Shown: positions 31,956 to 43,556 of the stretch, one piece after another
Position numbering within the stretch: position 1 is the first letter of the stretch
How the letters are laid out: each line of letters begins with the position of its first letter
DNA from: Magnetococcales bacterium
Lineage (GTDB): Bacteria > Pseudomonadota > Magnetococcia > Magnetococcales > Magnetaquicoccaceae
Assembly (NCBI GenBank): GCA_002753095.1
Contig: PDZU01000013.1
Span: 1 to 53,615 of the forward strand
Length of the DNA stretch: 53,615 bases
Direction of reading: 5' to 3'
The notes under the pieces: generated by a model
What the model saw: only the letters and a program-made list of their open reading frames with translations
Told to the model about the DNA's origin: nothing
Database searches by the model: none
Translations under genes and position numbers: made by a program

Positions 31956-34805
31956 CTACTCTTCCCCACCCATGGCCTCCACCACCTGGCGCACACTGCG
32001 GGTAAAACTCTCCACTTTTTGCGGCGTCAGTTTCAAGCCGTACAGGTCGCGCACGTAGAACACATCCACCGCCCGTTCGCCATAGGTGGCAATTTTGGCC
32101 GTGCGAATCTGGATGCCATGCAGTTCCATCTCGCGGGTGATCATGAACAACAAACCCACCCGATCCAGCGAGGTGATCTCCAGGATGGTAAAATTATCCA
32201 CACTGTCATCCACCTCCACATGGAACGGCACCCGGAAGGTGCGCTGCCGATGCAGATCGGTCTCATTGGGCGGCAAGACCGGCTGCGGACGTTGCGGATC
32301 CAACAGGAATTGTTGCAGACGTTGCTCCAAGCGCTGGATATGCCCCTTATTCTCCAACGCCTTGCCCACCGAATTTTGTACCACGAAACAGTCCAACGCC
32401 ATGCCATCCTTGGTAGTCACAATATCGGCAGACAGGATATTGACACCCTCCACGGCCAGAGCGCCGGAAATGCGTGACATCAACCCCGACTGATCGCGCG
32501 TATGGATCAATAACTCCGAGGTATCCGACCCCGGATTGGCCAGAAGAATGATGGCCACCGACTCCTCCTCCCGCCCCATTAAAGCCAGCGCATGGCGGGC
32601 GATTGCCTCCGGTTCATAGTGGATGAAGTAGGGATCATCAAAGCGATCCAAATGGCTGCGCACACGATGGGCCGCCACATTTTTGTGACCAGCCAGAACG
32701 GCCAGAACGGCCTGTTTTTGCTGTTCAGCCTGCCGCACCAACTCCTCCTGCTGGAAGGCGCCCCGAATCAGGGCACTGGCGGTCACCGTGTACAAACGGC
32801 GCAACAACTCTGCTTTCCAGGAGCTCCAGGCATTGGGGCCCACGGCCCGAATATCGGCCACCGTTAACAGCAGCAAGAATTCCAAGCGCCGCTGCGTACC
32901 AACCTGGCGGGCAAAAGCCTGGATGGTATTGGGGTCGGACAGATCACGCCGAAAAGCCGTGCGCGACATATCCAGATGGCGCCCCACCAACCAACAGATC
33001 ATGCCGCCCTCTGCATCACTCAAACCCAGACGGGCACAGACCTGCTGGGCAATCATGGCCCCCTTCAGTTGATGATCCCCACCACGCCCCTTGGCGATAT
33101 CATGCAGCAAAACCGCCAGATAGAGCATCATCGAACCCCGCTCGTAAAAATCCAACTGTCCCATCAAGGCGGTGCAAATGGGCAACTCGTTGCTGAACTG
33201 CCCTGATTTGATGTGCCGCAGCGCCTCCACCGCCAGAATGGTGTGCTCGTCCACGGTGTAAATGTGAAACAGATCGTGTTGCGGTTGGCCGATAATACGG
33301 CCAAATTCCGGCAGGAAACGCCCCAGCACGCCACTCATGCTCATGCGCCGCAACACCCAGGCCACCGCCCGCTCACCGTTCAACATCTTGATGAACAGGG
33401 CCGATACCTCTGGATTGCGGCGAAACTGCTGATTGACCAGACGTAAATCCTTGCTGACCAAGCGCAAGGTATCGGGATGAATCGACTTCAAATGGCGCTG
33501 CGCCACCTCAAACAGGCGCATGATGCGCACCGGATCCTGACGAAACGCCTCTGGATCGGTCACCACCACCTTGTCACCATGCAGATGGAAACAGTCCTCC
33601 AAGGCACGCCGATTCCACCAGTACAGGGAACGATACTCCTCCTGATACTTGCGCAAAAAGATCCAGGAGAGGTTACTCACCTGCCGGGAGACCTGATAAT
33701 AACGGCGCATGAACTGTTCCACACCGCGCATACCCGGACGGTCTCTGTAACCGAATTCTGCTGCAATATCCAATTGATGTTGAAATGTCAGCCGATCATC
33801 ACGGCGCCCGGCCCGATAGTGAAGCGCGTTGCGGACACGTTTCAGGAAGGATTGACAACGGACAAAGGTGCGATACTCATCTTCGGTAATCAACCCCTTG
33901 GGGATCAAGTCCCGCACCCGATGCACGTGATAACGATATTTGGAGATCCAGGAGAACGTTTGCAAATCGCGCATGCCGCCCGGATTTTCTTTGACGTTTG
34001 GCTCCAGATAGAACAGGGAATTGCCAAAGCGCTCATGCCGCTTGCTCTGTTCGACCAATTTGGCACGCAAAAACGCCTCTGGCCCCCGTTCCAACACCTT
34101 GGCAAACAAGGTGTCATAGTAGGATTTGAACAGAGCCGGATCCCCACTCAAGAAGCGCGACTCCAGCATAGAGGTACGAATTTCCACATCTTGGCGTGCA
34201 AGTTGCACACATTCCTGCACAGTGCGTACTGCATGGCCAACATCCAGATTCAGATCCCACAGGCAGTAGAGCATGCGCTCCACCCGTTGGGAAATCTGGT
34301 CCTGTGGTGACCCTTGCGCTGCTTGAGCCGGGTGAGGCGTACCCCCCTTGACAGGCCGAAAAGTGTTGACATCCTTTTTGGACCTGACAAAGGTTAGTTC
34401 GTTCGGCAACAAGAACAACAGGTCGATATCGGAAAAGGGGGCCAGTTCGCCCCGCCCGTATCCGCCGGTGGCGATGACGCTGAAGGTACCTTTGCCATTC
34501 TCCCGGCCATCGTGGATATACCGATAGAGACGCTGCAACAGAATATCCATCAAGAAGGCATGCCCCATTGCCACCTGCTGACCGGAGGCGCCATCCAGAT
34601 GGTTTTGATGCAGACGTTGACGACCCGTTGCCAACGCCTCTTTCAACAGCGCCAGGAACTGCTGCCGTCGATTGTCCGTCCCTGTGCCAGCCCCCGTCGC
34701 CGCGAGATTGCTCTCTGTTCCGGCGGTTGCGGTGGCACACAAATCGGCCAATTGACGATCCAGCGTCTCCACGTCCAATAAATCGGTTTTTTTGAAAATA
34801 CGCAC
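31956..34805 (-). CDS. glnD: PII uridylyltransferase/uridylyl-removing enzyme
   Basis: About 950 residues. Nucleotidyltransferase domain with GGYGRGELAPFSDIDLLFL (G-x(n)-D-x-D), then a linker domain, an HD hydrolase domain (VLLHDIAKGRGGDH) and two C-terminal ACT domains (ADIVTTKDGMALDCFVV; EITSLDRVGLLFMITREMEL) that sense glutamine. It modifies PII (GlnB/GlnK) and so sets nitrogen regulation. Start: GTG at 34805 (GGGAA upstream) is my choice; a TTG at 34844 would add 13 residues. Divergent from mreB. Confidence 0.96.
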   Translation of the reverse strand: MRIFKKTDLLDVETLDRQLADLCATATAGTESNLAATGAGTGTDNRRQQFLALLKEALATGRQRLHQNHLDGASGQQVAMGHAFLMDILLQRLYRYIHDGRENGKGTFSVIATGGYGRGELAPFSDIDLLFLLPNELTFVRSKKDVNTFRPVKGGTPHPAQAAQGSPQDQISQRVERMLYCLWDLNLDVGHAVRTVQECVQLARQDVEIRTSMLESRFLSGDPALFKSYYDTLFAKVLERGPEAFLRAKLVEQSKRHERFGNSLFYLEPNVKENPGGMRDLQTFSWISKYRYHVHRVRDLIPKGLITEDEYRTFVRCQSFLKRVRNALHYRAGRRDDRLTFQHQLDIAAEFGYRDRPGMRGVEQFMRRYYQVSRQVSNLSWIFLRKYQEEYRSLYWWNRRALEDCFHLHGDKVVVTDPEAFRQDPVRIMRLFEVAQRHLKSIHPDTLRLVSKDLRLVNQQFRRNPEVSALFIKMLNGERAVAWVLRRMSMSGVLGRFLPEFGRIIGQPQHDLFHIYTVDEHTILAVEALRHIKSGQFSNELPICTALMGQLDFYERGSMMLYLAVLLHDIAKGRGGDHQLKGAMIAQQVCARLGLSDAEGGMICWLVGRHLDMSRTAFRRDLSDPNTIQAFARQVGTQRRLEFLLLLTVADIRAVGPNAWSSWKAELLRRLYTVTASALIRGAFQQEELVRQAEQQKQAVLAVLAGHKNVAAHRVRSHLDRFDDPYFIHYEPEAIARHALALMGREEESVAIILLANPGSDTSELLIHTRDQSGLMSRISGALAVEGVNILSADIVTTKDGMALDCFVVQNSVGKALENKGHIQRLEQRLQQFLLDPQRPQPVLPPNETDLHRQRTFRVPFHVEVDDSVDNFTILEITSLDRVGLLFMITREMELHGIQIRTAKIATYGERAVDVFYVRDLYGLKLTPQKVESFTRSVRQVVEAMGGEE

Positions 34806-34897
34806 GTTCCGTTCCCACACGCCGGGACTTTGGCAAGCGGCCAAACCCGCAGTTTGCCAGAGCCAAATTGAATTCTGGGCGGTTTACCCCACTGGGC

Positions 34898-34924
34898 TTG
34901 CTTTCAGCAACCTTGCTGAAGCAA
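34898..34924. repeat. Inverted repeat in the glnD-mreB gap
   Basis: TTGCTTTCAGCAA and TTGCTGAAGCAA pair over about 12 bp with a one-base bulge and a 2-base loop. It sits 100 bases before mreB; it could be an operator or an attenuation hairpin. Confidence 0.45.
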
Positions 34925-34939
34925 CCTTTTACATGATAA

Positions 34940-36058
<1,119 letters not shown>

Positions 36059-36143
36059 GCATGCCCCCGCTGTACGCGGCATCACTCTCCGGCACGGCCT
36101 ACCCCCTGAGCGGGGTTGGGCACGGCGTTCTGCGGGGCTTGGC

Positions 36144-37109
36144 GTGATTCTCCTGAAACATCCGCCACGCCAACTCCTGCTGGTCAGCCTTGCCCTGCTG
36201 GCCACCGTGCTGCTGCTTACCTTCTCCCCCCATTTTCCGGCCAACCCTCTGCTGCAACACAGTCGCGAACTGCTGCAGGAGTGGGCCATGGAGGGGGTTT
36301 CCCCGTTACTGCGCCTGCTGCAGAATCCCATTGTGGCCACCCACTCTCTGGCCGACCGCATCCAGGGCATGCAGCATATCGAACAGGAAAACCACAAATT
36401 AAAGCTGGAGTTGGACCGCATGCACTCTCTGGCGGTGCGTCTGGAGGAGCTTTCCCTGGAAAATCAGCGGTTGCGTCTGCTGTTGGGCATGCGCCCAGCG
36501 CACTCTGCGCAGGAGTTGGTGGCGCGGATTATCGGCAACTCTTCCTCTGCTTTTGCCCGCTCTTTTCTCATTGATGCTGGGCAGGAGGATGGGGTTGGCA
36601 CGGATACCATTGTGCTGGGCATCAGCGCCAAGGCAGGTGGTGGCCTGCTGGGCCGCATCGTGCAGAGCTCGCCCCATAGTGCCTTGATCCTGGCCTTGCC
36701 GGACTTGAACTCGCGCATTCCGGTGATGGTGCAGCGCTCCCGTGTCCGCGCCATTGTTTCTGGGCGCAACAAGCCTTTGTTGGAGATGGAATTTGTCGCC
36801 AAGGGGGCGGACATCAAGCCCGGCGATCTGGTGGTCACCTCTGGCATTGGTGGCGTTTTCCCGAAAGGTATCCCGGTAGGGCGGATTCATGCCATCGCCG
36901 CCACGGAAGAGACGGGCATGTTCCATCTGATCAGTGTCAAGCCTTTGGTTGATTTTGACCGGGTGGAGGAGGTACGTCTGTTGCTTGATCCGGTTGAAGA
37001 GTCAGTTGCTCCCCAGGAGAGCAACCCCTCCTCTTCGACCACCCAAACCCAGACCCAAAATGGCCACAAGACACCGTCCGTCCCCTCTGTCCGCCCGCGT
37101 AGCAATTGA
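36144..37109 (+). CDS. mreC: Rod-shape protein MreC
   Basis: 321 residues from a GTG at 36144, chosen because the single membrane helix (LLLVSLALLATVLLLTFSP) should lie near the N-terminus and a GGGG site is placed 6 bases upstream. A coiled coil follows (about 75-115, IEQENHKLKLELDRMHSLAVRLEELSLENQRLRLLLGM), then the periplasmic beta-barrel pair (ARIIGNSSSAFARSFLIDAGQEDGV; VVTSGIGGVFPKGIPVG). The last ~35 residues are low-complexity Ser/Thr/Gln. It activates PBP2/RodA from the periplasm. Confidence 0.94.
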   Translation: MILLKHPPRQLLLVSLALLATVLLLTFSPHFPANPLLQHSRELLQEWAMEGVSPLLRLLQNPIVATHSLADRIQGMQHIEQENHKLKLELDRMHSLAVRLEELSLENQRLRLLLGMRPAHSAQELVARIIGNSSSAFARSFLIDAGQEDGVGTDTIVLGISAKAGGGLLGRIVQSSPHSALILALPDLNSRIPVMVQRSRVRAIVSGRNKPLLEMEFVAKGADIKPGDLVVTSGIGGVFPKGIPVGRIHAIAATEETGMFHLISVKPLVDFDRVEEVRLLLDPVEESVAPQESNPSSSTTQTQTQNGHKTPSVPSVRPRSN

Positions 37110-37142
37110 TGCAACGCCGATGAGTGTCCTGAAAACGGGCAT

Positions 37143-37172
37143 GGGATCCAGGGGAGATTCTCTCCCCTGGCG
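37143..37172 (+). repeat. Repeat fragment R7 (mreC-mreD gap)
   Basis: Only the first palindrome of the family (GATCCAGGGGAG/CTCCCCTGGCGG). It lies inside the mre operon, showing that the family can insert within a transcript. Confidence 0.6.
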
Positions 37173-37185
37173 GTTGTCACCTGAA

Positions 37186-37235
37186 CGCCATTGCGAGAAA
37201 GCACCACCAACTCAGCGCCATTGCGAGAAAGCACC
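37186..37235 (+). repeat. 20-bp direct repeat, 30-bp period
   Basis: CGCCATTGCGAGAAAGCACC occurs at 37186-37205 and 37216-37235. The 174-base mreC-mreD gap is otherwise featureless. Confidence 0.8.
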
Positions 37236-37283
37236 GATCATACCGCCAGGGCTCCACCACTCACCCCTCCCCCAGAGGCCCTT

Positions 37284-37778
37284 GTGCTTGCCTCGCTGTT
37301 GATCGCCTGGATCCCTGCCCTGACGTTGTTACTGGCGGTGGCCATTCAGGAGAGTTTCATCCCGTTGGCGGCATGGTCTGTGCTGCGCCCGGATATGCTA
37401 CTGATCAGCCTGAGTTATTGGCGTCTGTACCGCCCGGATCTGTGTACCATCCCGTTGGTTTTTGCCATTGGTTTGCTGGTGGATCTATTGAGTGGCACCC
37501 AACTGGGCCTGAATGCCTTCAGCAAACTGATTTTATTGCTATTGATTGGCCGTTTTGGCCGGCGTTTACGTTCCATGAGTTTTTTGCATGTGCTGTTTGG
37601 CATTCTGTTGCTCTCTCTGTTGGATGCCACTCTGCAATGGATGGTCATGAGCGTGATCAAGGGCTATGAGGCCCATTGGCCGATGCTGTTGGGCCGCCCT
37701 GTGGCCACTGTGTTGATTGCTCCGCTGTGGGCCTCGCTGTTGATCTACATTCATCATGGCTGGTTGGAAAATGTCTAA
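37284..37778 (+). CDS. mreD: Rod-shape protein MreD
   Basis: 164 residues from a GTG at 37284 with GAGG 5 bases upstream; the frame upstream to 37191 is repeat sequence. Five to six membrane helices with the MreD-like RPDMLLISLSYWRLYRPDL and GLLVDLLSGTQLGLNAFSKLILLLLIGRFGRRL segments. Inner-membrane part of the Rod complex. Followed after 37 bases by mrdA. Confidence 0.9.
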   Translation: MLASLLIAWIPALTLLLAVAIQESFIPLAAWSVLRPDMLLISLSYWRLYRPDLCTIPLVFAIGLLVDLLSGTQLGLNAFSKLILLLLIGRFGRRLRSMSFLHVLFGILLLSLLDATLQWMVMSVIKGYEAHWPMLLGRPVATVLIAPLWASLLIYIHHGWLENV

Positions 37779-37815
37779 GTCTCTTCCCTTGGCCAAGCAG
37801 GAGCGTTGGTGATCC

Positions 37816-39801
37816 ATGTTTGATGAGAAGCCGAAGACGTTTCAAGTGGATGCCCGCCGCCGTCTCCTGGTTCTGGGCGGTGGCATTACGCTGCTTTTTT
37901 CGGCTCTGACCAGTCGTCTTTTCTACCTGCAACTGCTCAAGAGCGGCACCTTTCGCGATATGGCCGATGACAATCGCATCAGCCTGCAACTGCTCTCTGC
38001 TTCGCGAGGCCGCATTTTTGACCGTAACGGGGTTTTGTTGGTAGAAAATCTGCCCGATTATCAGTTGGTAGCCATTCCCGAACTGGCCAGCCAGCATCTA
38101 CGCCGTTCGCCACGGGACCGCAGCGGACTGGCCCGCCTGCTGGAGTCGTTAAAACCACTGCTGCAGTTGGATGACAAAGAGATTCAGACTGTGCTCAAAC
38201 AGGCCAGTCGACAGCGGGCTTTTCTGCCCCTGACCGTCAAGACCCATCTCACCTGGGAAGAGGTCAGTCTGATTGAAACCCGCATCCACGAACTGCCTGG
38301 GGTAACCATCGAGGTGCAGCCACAGCGCTACTACCGCACGGCGACGTTGGCCTCCCACGCCATCGGCTATCTGGGTGAGGTAACCGCAAAGGATCAGGCC
38401 CGTTTTCAGGATATTGATTTTCGCCCTGGCGACCTGTTGGGCAAATCCGGTGTGGAACGGGCCATGGAGAGCAAACTGCGTGGCATGGATGGCCTGCGCG
38501 AAATTGAAGTCAACGCCTATGGTCGACAGGTGCGCGAGTTGCGCCGTACACCGCCCCGCCCCGGACAGGATATTGCCTTGACGCTGGATATGGATCTGCA
38601 GCAGGAGGCGGAACGGGCTTTGGCGGAATCTTCCGGCGGTACGGGTGCCATGGTGATCATGCGCCCCCACTCTGGGGAGTTGCTGGTCATGGCCAGCCAA
38701 CCCAGCTATAATCCCAATCAGTTCGTCAACGGTTTTCTGCCGGACGAGTGGCGGCAACTGACCCAGGATCCCAACCGCCCCCTGACCAACAAAGCCATTC
38801 AGGGCCAATACCCCCCCGGTTCCACCTTCAAGATGGTGGTGGTTTTTGCGGCCTTGCGTTTGGGCAAACTCAGTGAGCATGACACCTTCTACTGTCCCGG
38901 CTATACCACCCGGCAGGGTCATCGTTTTTATTGCTGGAGACTGCACGGCCACGGCACCGTCAACCTGACGCAGGCCATTTCCCAATCCTGTGACGTCTTT
39001 TTTTACGAACTGGCCGAGCGGATTGGCATTGATGCCATCCACCAACAGGCCTTGCGCATGGGGCTGGGCACCTTGACCGGCATTGCTTTGGAGGGGGAGA
39101 GGGCAGGTTTGATTCCGTCACGGGCCTGGAAGCGGTCCACCCACAAGGCCGGCTGGTATCCTGGCGAAACCCTGATCACCGCCATTGGTCAAGGCTATAC
39201 CCTCTCTACCCCCATGCAATTGGCGGTGATGATCTCGGCCATTGCCAATGGTGGGGCTGTTTATCGACCGTTTTTGGTCAAGCCTGAGCAGGCACCGTTG
39301 GCCGTCACCCCTGGGCAGAAGCCGGGCCCTGCGGGTATCACCCCCTTGTGGCATAACCATTTTCGCCCGGAACATGTGGCCTTGATCCACACTGGACTGG
39401 AAGAGGTGGTGCATGGTGTTCTGGGCACGGCCCGCACCGCCAAACTGAATGGCGTGCGCATGGCTGGCAAGACCGGCACATCGCAGGTGGCGCGTCATCG
39501 CCGCACACAGTCTGGATCCGTGCTGAAGACCACCAATCGCCGCCTGATGGACCATGCCATGTTCGTCGCCTACGCTCCGGCGCAACAACCCGAAATCGCC
39601 GTTGCGGTTATCGTCGAACACGGTGGGGGGGGCGGCACCAATGCAGCGCCCGTTGCCAAACGGGTCATGGATCTTTACTTTGCCAAGCAACGGGGTGAAA
39701 CTGTCCCTGTGCCCCATTTGCCCGGCAACAACCCCATCATCCCCAACCCGGATGATGAATTGGCCGAAGAACCCCCAGACGAAGTCGATTCCAACCCTTG
39801 A
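37816..39801 (+). CDS. mrdA: Penicillin-binding protein 2
   Basis: 661 residues. Membrane anchor at 19-37, dimerisation/pedestal domain with SRGRIFDRNGVLLVEN, then the transpeptidase: PPGSTFKMV (active-site Ser of SxxK), SQSCDVFFYELAERIG (SxN-type site with Cys-Asp after Ser) and KTGTSQV (KTG). Class B PBP that crosslinks new lateral-wall glycan together with RodA. The C-terminal 25 residues are acidic and Pro-rich. Confidence 0.97.
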   Translation: MFDEKPKTFQVDARRRLLVLGGGITLLFSALTSRLFYLQLLKSGTFRDMADDNRISLQLLSASRGRIFDRNGVLLVENLPDYQLVAIPELASQHLRRSPRDRSGLARLLESLKPLLQLDDKEIQTVLKQASRQRAFLPLTVKTHLTWEEVSLIETRIHELPGVTIEVQPQRYYRTATLASHAIGYLGEVTAKDQARFQDIDFRPGDLLGKSGVERAMESKLRGMDGLREIEVNAYGRQVRELRRTPPRPGQDIALTLDMDLQQEAERALAESSGGTGAMVIMRPHSGELLVMASQPSYNPNQFVNGFLPDEWRQLTQDPNRPLTNKAIQGQYPPGSTFKMVVVFAALRLGKLSEHDTFYCPGYTTRQGHRFYCWRLHGHGTVNLTQAISQSCDVFFYELAERIGIDAIHQQALRMGLGTLTGIALEGERAGLIPSRAWKRSTHKAGWYPGETLITAIGQGYTLSTPMQLAVMISAIANGGAVYRPFLVKPEQAPLAVTPGQKPGPAGITPLWHNHFRPEHVALIHTGLEEVVHGVLGTARTAKLNGVRMAGKTGTSQVARHRRTQSGSVLKTTNRRLMDHAMFVAYAPAQQPEIAVAVIVEHGGGGGTNAAPVAKRVMDLYFAKQRGETVPVPHLPGNNPIIPNPDDELAEEPPDEVDSNP

Positions 39802-39816
39802 TACCCGACACTGACC

Positions 39817-41064
39817 ATGCGGCCTGCCCTGACACCCCATAACCCGGTTACCGAACCGCCGATTCACCCCGCCGACCCGGAGCAAAAAAACCGCAATCCG
39901 GTTGAGGGGGTCTTGAGCGTCGATGGCTCCACCACCCTAGGCTGGAAAGAGCGCTGGCAGCGTTTTCCCTGGAGCCTGATTTTTCTGCTGACCCTCACCT
40001 CTCTGCTGGGACTGGTGGTGCTCTATTCGGCGGCAGGCAGTCATTTGACCCAGCCAGACAGCAACAACACCCAATACCTGCTGCGCCAAGCCGGTCGTTT
40101 CGCTCTTGGCTTGGTGCTCCTTTTTGCTGTGGCCGTGCTTGGCAACGAACGGATCTATCGCCGTTATGCCTATCTGGCTTATGGTTTTTCGCTGGTCTTG
40201 CTGATTGCCGTCTTTCTTTTCGGCAGCATCAGCATGGGGGCACGGCGCTGGCTCGACATCGGCTTCATGCGCCTGCAACCTTCTGAATTAATGAAGGTCA
40301 CCATGGTCCTGGCTGTTGCCCGTTACTACCATGACCGAACGGTTGTGGCTGGTTTTGGCCTGCGTGATTTGGCCATCCCTTTGCTTTTGATCATCTGCCC
40401 GGTTGTGCTGATTCTCAAGCAGCCCGACCTGGGCACTGCCATGATCATTGCCACGGTGGGCATGGTGGTGATCGTGATTGCCGGACTCTCCTGGAAGATG
40501 ATCACCGTCTCGTTTGCTCTGCTGGCTGCCGCTCTCCCCGTGGCCTGGAACGCCATGCATGACTACCAACGCCTGCGGGTCTATACTCTGTTTTTCCCGG
40601 AGAAGGATCCGCTTGGTTCCGGCTACCACATTATCCAATCCAAAATTGCTGTTGGATCCGGGGGATTCCTGGGTAAAGGTTTTCTCAATGGCAGCCAAAG
40701 CCATCTGGATTTTCTTCCGGAGCGGCATACGGATTTTATTTTTTCCGTGCTGGCGGAAGAGTGGGGTTTTGTCGGCTGTGTTGTCTTATTGATTTTGTAT
40801 CTGTTGATTACTGCCCGTGGTCTGTTGATTGCCGCCACGGCGCAACACCGTTTTGGCCTGCTCACTGCTGTGGGTTTTATTGCCCTTTTTTCTTTTCAGG
40901 TCATCATCAACATTGGCATGGTCATTGGGCTTTTGCCTGTGGTGGGCATTCCGCTCCCTTTGATCAGCTATGGTGGCAGTTCCATGATCACCCTGCTCTT
41001 TTCCATGGGGCTGATTGCGCATGTGGCCATCTATTCCAAACAGTATCGCAAAACCATCACTTAG
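39817..41064 (+). CDS. rodA: SEDS glycosyltransferase RodA
   Basis: 415 residues; an N-terminal extension of ~45 polar residues precedes about ten membrane helices. SEDS motifs: [74 protein letters not shown], and [18 protein letters not shown]. It polymerises peptidoglycan in the Rod complex. Its stop lies within the lpxD ribosome site, so lpxD is probably co-transcribed. Confidence 0.97.
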   Translation: MRPALTPHNPVTEPPIHPADPEQKNRNPVEGVLSVDGSTTLGWKERWQRFPWSLIFLLTLTSLLGLVVLYSAAGSHLTQPDSNNTQYLLRQAGRFALGLVLLFAVAVLGNERIYRRYAYLAYGFSLVLLIAVFLFGSISMGARRWLDIGFMRLQPSELMKVTMVLAVARYYHDRTVVAGFGLRDLAIPLLLIICPVVLILKQPDLGTAMIIATVGMVVIVIAGLSWKMITVSFALLAAALPVAWNAMHDYQRLRVYTLFFPEKDPLGSGYHIIQSKIAVGSGGFLGKGFLNGSQSHLDFLPERHTDFIFSVLAEEWGFVGCVVLLILYLLITARGLLIAATAQHRFGLLTAVGFIALFSFQVIINIGMVIGLLPVVGIPLPLISYGGSSMITLLFSMGLIAHVAIYSKQYRKTIT

Positions 41065-41074
41065 GAGCACAGCC

Positions 41075-42058
41075 ATGCAATTGACCGAACTGGCCCATCA
41101 TCTTCATTTGAGTTTGCCCACCCTGGACGCCGATTTCAGCGACGTGGCCCCCCTGCATGGATCGGGAGGAGAGGATCTCTCTTTTATCACCGAGCGCAAA
41201 TGGCTGGACAAGGTTTTGGCGGGATCCGTCCGGGCTGCCGCCTATTTGGTTCCTGCCGAGTTGGCAGAACCGCTGCAGCAGGCTCAGATTGCCCATCTGG
41301 TCACGGCGACCCCCGCGTGGCACATTGCCACGACTGGTGTTTTGCTGGGGCGCCACACGTTGAACGTACTTGGCATCCATCCCAGCGCCAGCATTGATCC
41401 CAGTGCCCAACTGGCGCCCGGTGTCTGCGTTGCTGCCAAAGCGGTCATTGAGGCGCAGGTGGTGATCGGGGCGGATAGTGTGATTCATGCCGGGGCGGTC
41501 ATCCAGCAGGGGGTACACATTGGCGCACGCTGCATCATCGGCAGCAACAGTGTGATCGGTTTTGATGGTTTTGGTTATGAATATGCGCAAGGGCGGCACC
41601 AGAAAATTCCCCACTTAGGCACGGTAATCATTGAAGATGATGTAGAAATTGGTGCCAACAGCACCATCGATCGGGCGCGTTTTGGGGCCACACGCATTGG
41701 CAGCGGCACAAAAATCGACAATCTGGTTCAGATCGCCCACAACGTAGAGATTGGTCGTCACTGTCTGATTGTTGCTCAGGTTGGCATTGCGGGTTCGTGT
41801 CGCATCGAAGATGGGGCGATTTTGGCTGGCCAAGCGGGTCTGGTCCCCCATGTCACCATTGGTCGTGGGGCCCGTGTTGGCGCGGCAACCGGTGTAGCTG
41901 GCAGCGTCCCTGCTGGCAGCACTTGGTCTGGCTGGTATGGTCAAGCCCATCGGGATAACATGAGCCAACTGGCCGCCGTGCGTGCGCTCCCCGCCTTTAT
42001 CAAAAAGGTGCAAGCCTTTATGAAAAAATGGGAAGAAAAAGACCAACAGCCTGGATAA
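41075..42058 (+). CDS. lpxD: UDP-3-O-acylglucosamine N-acyltransferase
   Basis: 327 residues from the ATG at 41075 (TTAGGAG site 8 bases upstream). An N-terminal uridine-binding domain (to about 95) is followed by a left-handed beta-helix of hexapeptide repeats ([32 protein letters not shown] ...). The [36 protein letters not shown] segment is specific to LpxD; the catalytic His lies in [13 protein letters not shown] helical tail trimerises. Third step of lipid A synthesis. lpxA, fabZ and bamA, common neighbours, are absent. Confidence 0.96.
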   Translation: MQLTELAHHLHLSLPTLDADFSDVAPLHGSGGEDLSFITERKWLDKVLAGSVRAAAYLVPAELAEPLQQAQIAHLVTATPAWHIATTGVLLGRHTLNVLGIHPSASIDPSAQLAPGVCVAAKAVIEAQVVIGADSVIHAGAVIQQGVHIGARCIIGSNSVIGFDGFGYEYAQGRHQKIPHLGTVIIEDDVEIGANSTIDRARFGATRIGSGTKIDNLVQIAHNVEIGRHCLIVAQVGIAGSCRIEDGAILAGQAGLVPHVTIGRGARVGAATGVAGSVPAGSTWSGWYGQAHRDNMSQLAAVRALPAFIKKVQAFMKKWEEKDQQPG

Positions 42059-42065
42059 AGATCAT

Positions 42066-42388
42066 GGGGTCAAGGGAAGATGATCTCTTACTCCAAAACT
42101 CTGAAATCTATAAAAATTTTTGCGGGGTCCAGGGGCGATGATCGCCCCTGGCGGGTGCAGGGCGGAGACCCACAAGCGTTAACCTGATCCAAAGATCTGA
42201 AATCTCTAAAAATTTTTGCGGGGTCCAGGGGCGATCATCGCCCCTGGCGGGTGCAGGGTGGAACCCTGCTTGTAATGTGCGGCGTTTTTAAGAAGCAAAT
42301 GCGCAGCATTTGCGCACGCCGCACCAATCTGTGCCCCGCAGGGGCACGCTTTGGGAGGGCGGACGCCCGACATACACCGTGTCGCTTG
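42066..42388 (+). repeat. Composite palindromic repeat R8 with tandem duplication
   Basis: An incomplete start (42066), then two ~95-bp units (about 42091 and 42186), each with TCTGAAATCT, TAAAAATTTTTGCGGGGTCC and the CAGGGGCGAT palindrome. The second goes on into the full nested-hairpin part. The same AT-rich lead (AAAGATxxxAAATCT) occurs before R9. Confidence 0.85.
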
Positions 42389-42465
42389 AACAAGATTGCG
42401 AAAAGTCACGGTTTATCGCCCACACACCGAGGAATTTTCTCTCTGGCGCAGAGAATATTGCCCGA

Positions 42466-43515
42466 CTATTTCAGCACCCCTCGTCTGCCATTACTGTCTA
42501 CGGGCATTGCCACATGTCCTGCTGGAGAGGTCATGGTGACAAACATGTTCTTGAAAGCAGGGGTCGGGTTACCATCTCCCATGAAATCCAGGAAATAGGC
42601 GTGACCTTTGATGGCATCCGCTTTATTGTTAAAAACATCGCAATCCAGGGCATAGACATTGTTTGGTGTTTTTTCCATATGTTCTGGGCCTGTATGCCCT
42701 AAACGGCGGGTAAACTGCCCATTCTTGACATTGGCCACTTTGCTGGCGGTCATAGCCATATCATCGCCCGCATAGTAGACAACAACATTGCGGGCGGCAT
42801 CTGGAATCGCCTCGCCAGGTTCACCATCTTCCAAAGCCTCGTTGGGAATGTCTGCGGACATCATAAAGATGTTACGGAACAGTTGCGGAATGCCCCCTTT
42901 GCTGCGCGCCCATTGCCCCAGCGTGTACATCAAAACGGCATTGCCCATGGAGTGGGAAAGAATGTTGATCCGTTTGTAGCAGGGCGTATTTTTTTGCTCC
43001 TGTGCAGCGCGCCAATCCATGAAGCGAGCGAGAAGACGGCTGAAACTCTGCTGGCCTGACATCTGGGCCGTATCTTCATCATCCCAATATTTTTTGATAA
43101 GCGGTGTCGTGCTTTCGCATGGCCAGATGATCGGGATGACTTCAACTCTTTTTTCCTTAGCGTTCCCTGCCTGTTTATCACACATCCACTGCAACTCTTT
43201 TGCCCGATTCAAAACATCTCTGGGCAGATTGTTGAAACCATGAATGTAGAGCAAAAGGTTGGTGGCAGTGGCATTGTCACTTTCGTTATCTTTCAATCGC
43301 GACAACAACTCCTCACTACCCACAACGTGGAATTCATTGGCGTTGCCTGTTGTTTCACAATAATGCACCGATTGCGTCATCCGGTTGTCATTTGGATCCA
43401 TGGTCACCATATCACCCGGCTGCGGATCAGGATCCAGAGCCGGATTATCCAAAACCATTTGGTAACTTGTCGAACCTTTGATCAGTGTCAGTTTTCTGTT
43501 TGTAATGAAAAGCAT
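42466..43515 (-). CDS. Alpha/beta hydrolase, DUF900-type
   Basis: 349 residues from the ATG at 43515 (GAGGGGG site 7 bases upstream). LLLYIHGFNN is the oxyanion strand and LSHSMGN holds the nucleophile Ser in the GxSxG-like position; VVVYYAGDDMAM provides the acidic residue and GHAYFLDF a possible His. DUF900 proteins are esterase-like with unknown substrate. The gene is isolated, flanked on both sides by composite repeats (R8, R9), and has an AT-rich promoter region, so it may be a recent arrival. Confidence 0.85.
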   Translation of the reverse strand: MLFITNRKLTLIKGSTSYQMVLDNPALDPDPQPGDMVTMDPNDNRMTQSVHYCETTGNANEFHVVGSEELLSRLKDNESDNATATNLLLYIHGFNNLPRDVLNRAKELQWMCDKQAGNAKEKRVEVIPIIWPCESTTPLIKKYWDDEDTAQMSGQQSFSRLLARFMDWRAAQEQKNTPCYKRINILSHSMGNAVLMYTLGQWARSKGGIPQLFRNIFMMSADIPNEALEDGEPGEAIPDAARNVVVYYAGDDMAMTASKVANVKNGQFTRRLGHTGPEHMEKTPNNVYALDCDVFNNKADAIKGHAYFLDFMGDGNPTPAFKNMFVTMTSPAGHVAMPVDSNGRRGVLK

Positions 43516-43556
43516 CTTAACCCCCTCGCATGACATGAGAACAATAAACTTTGCTT

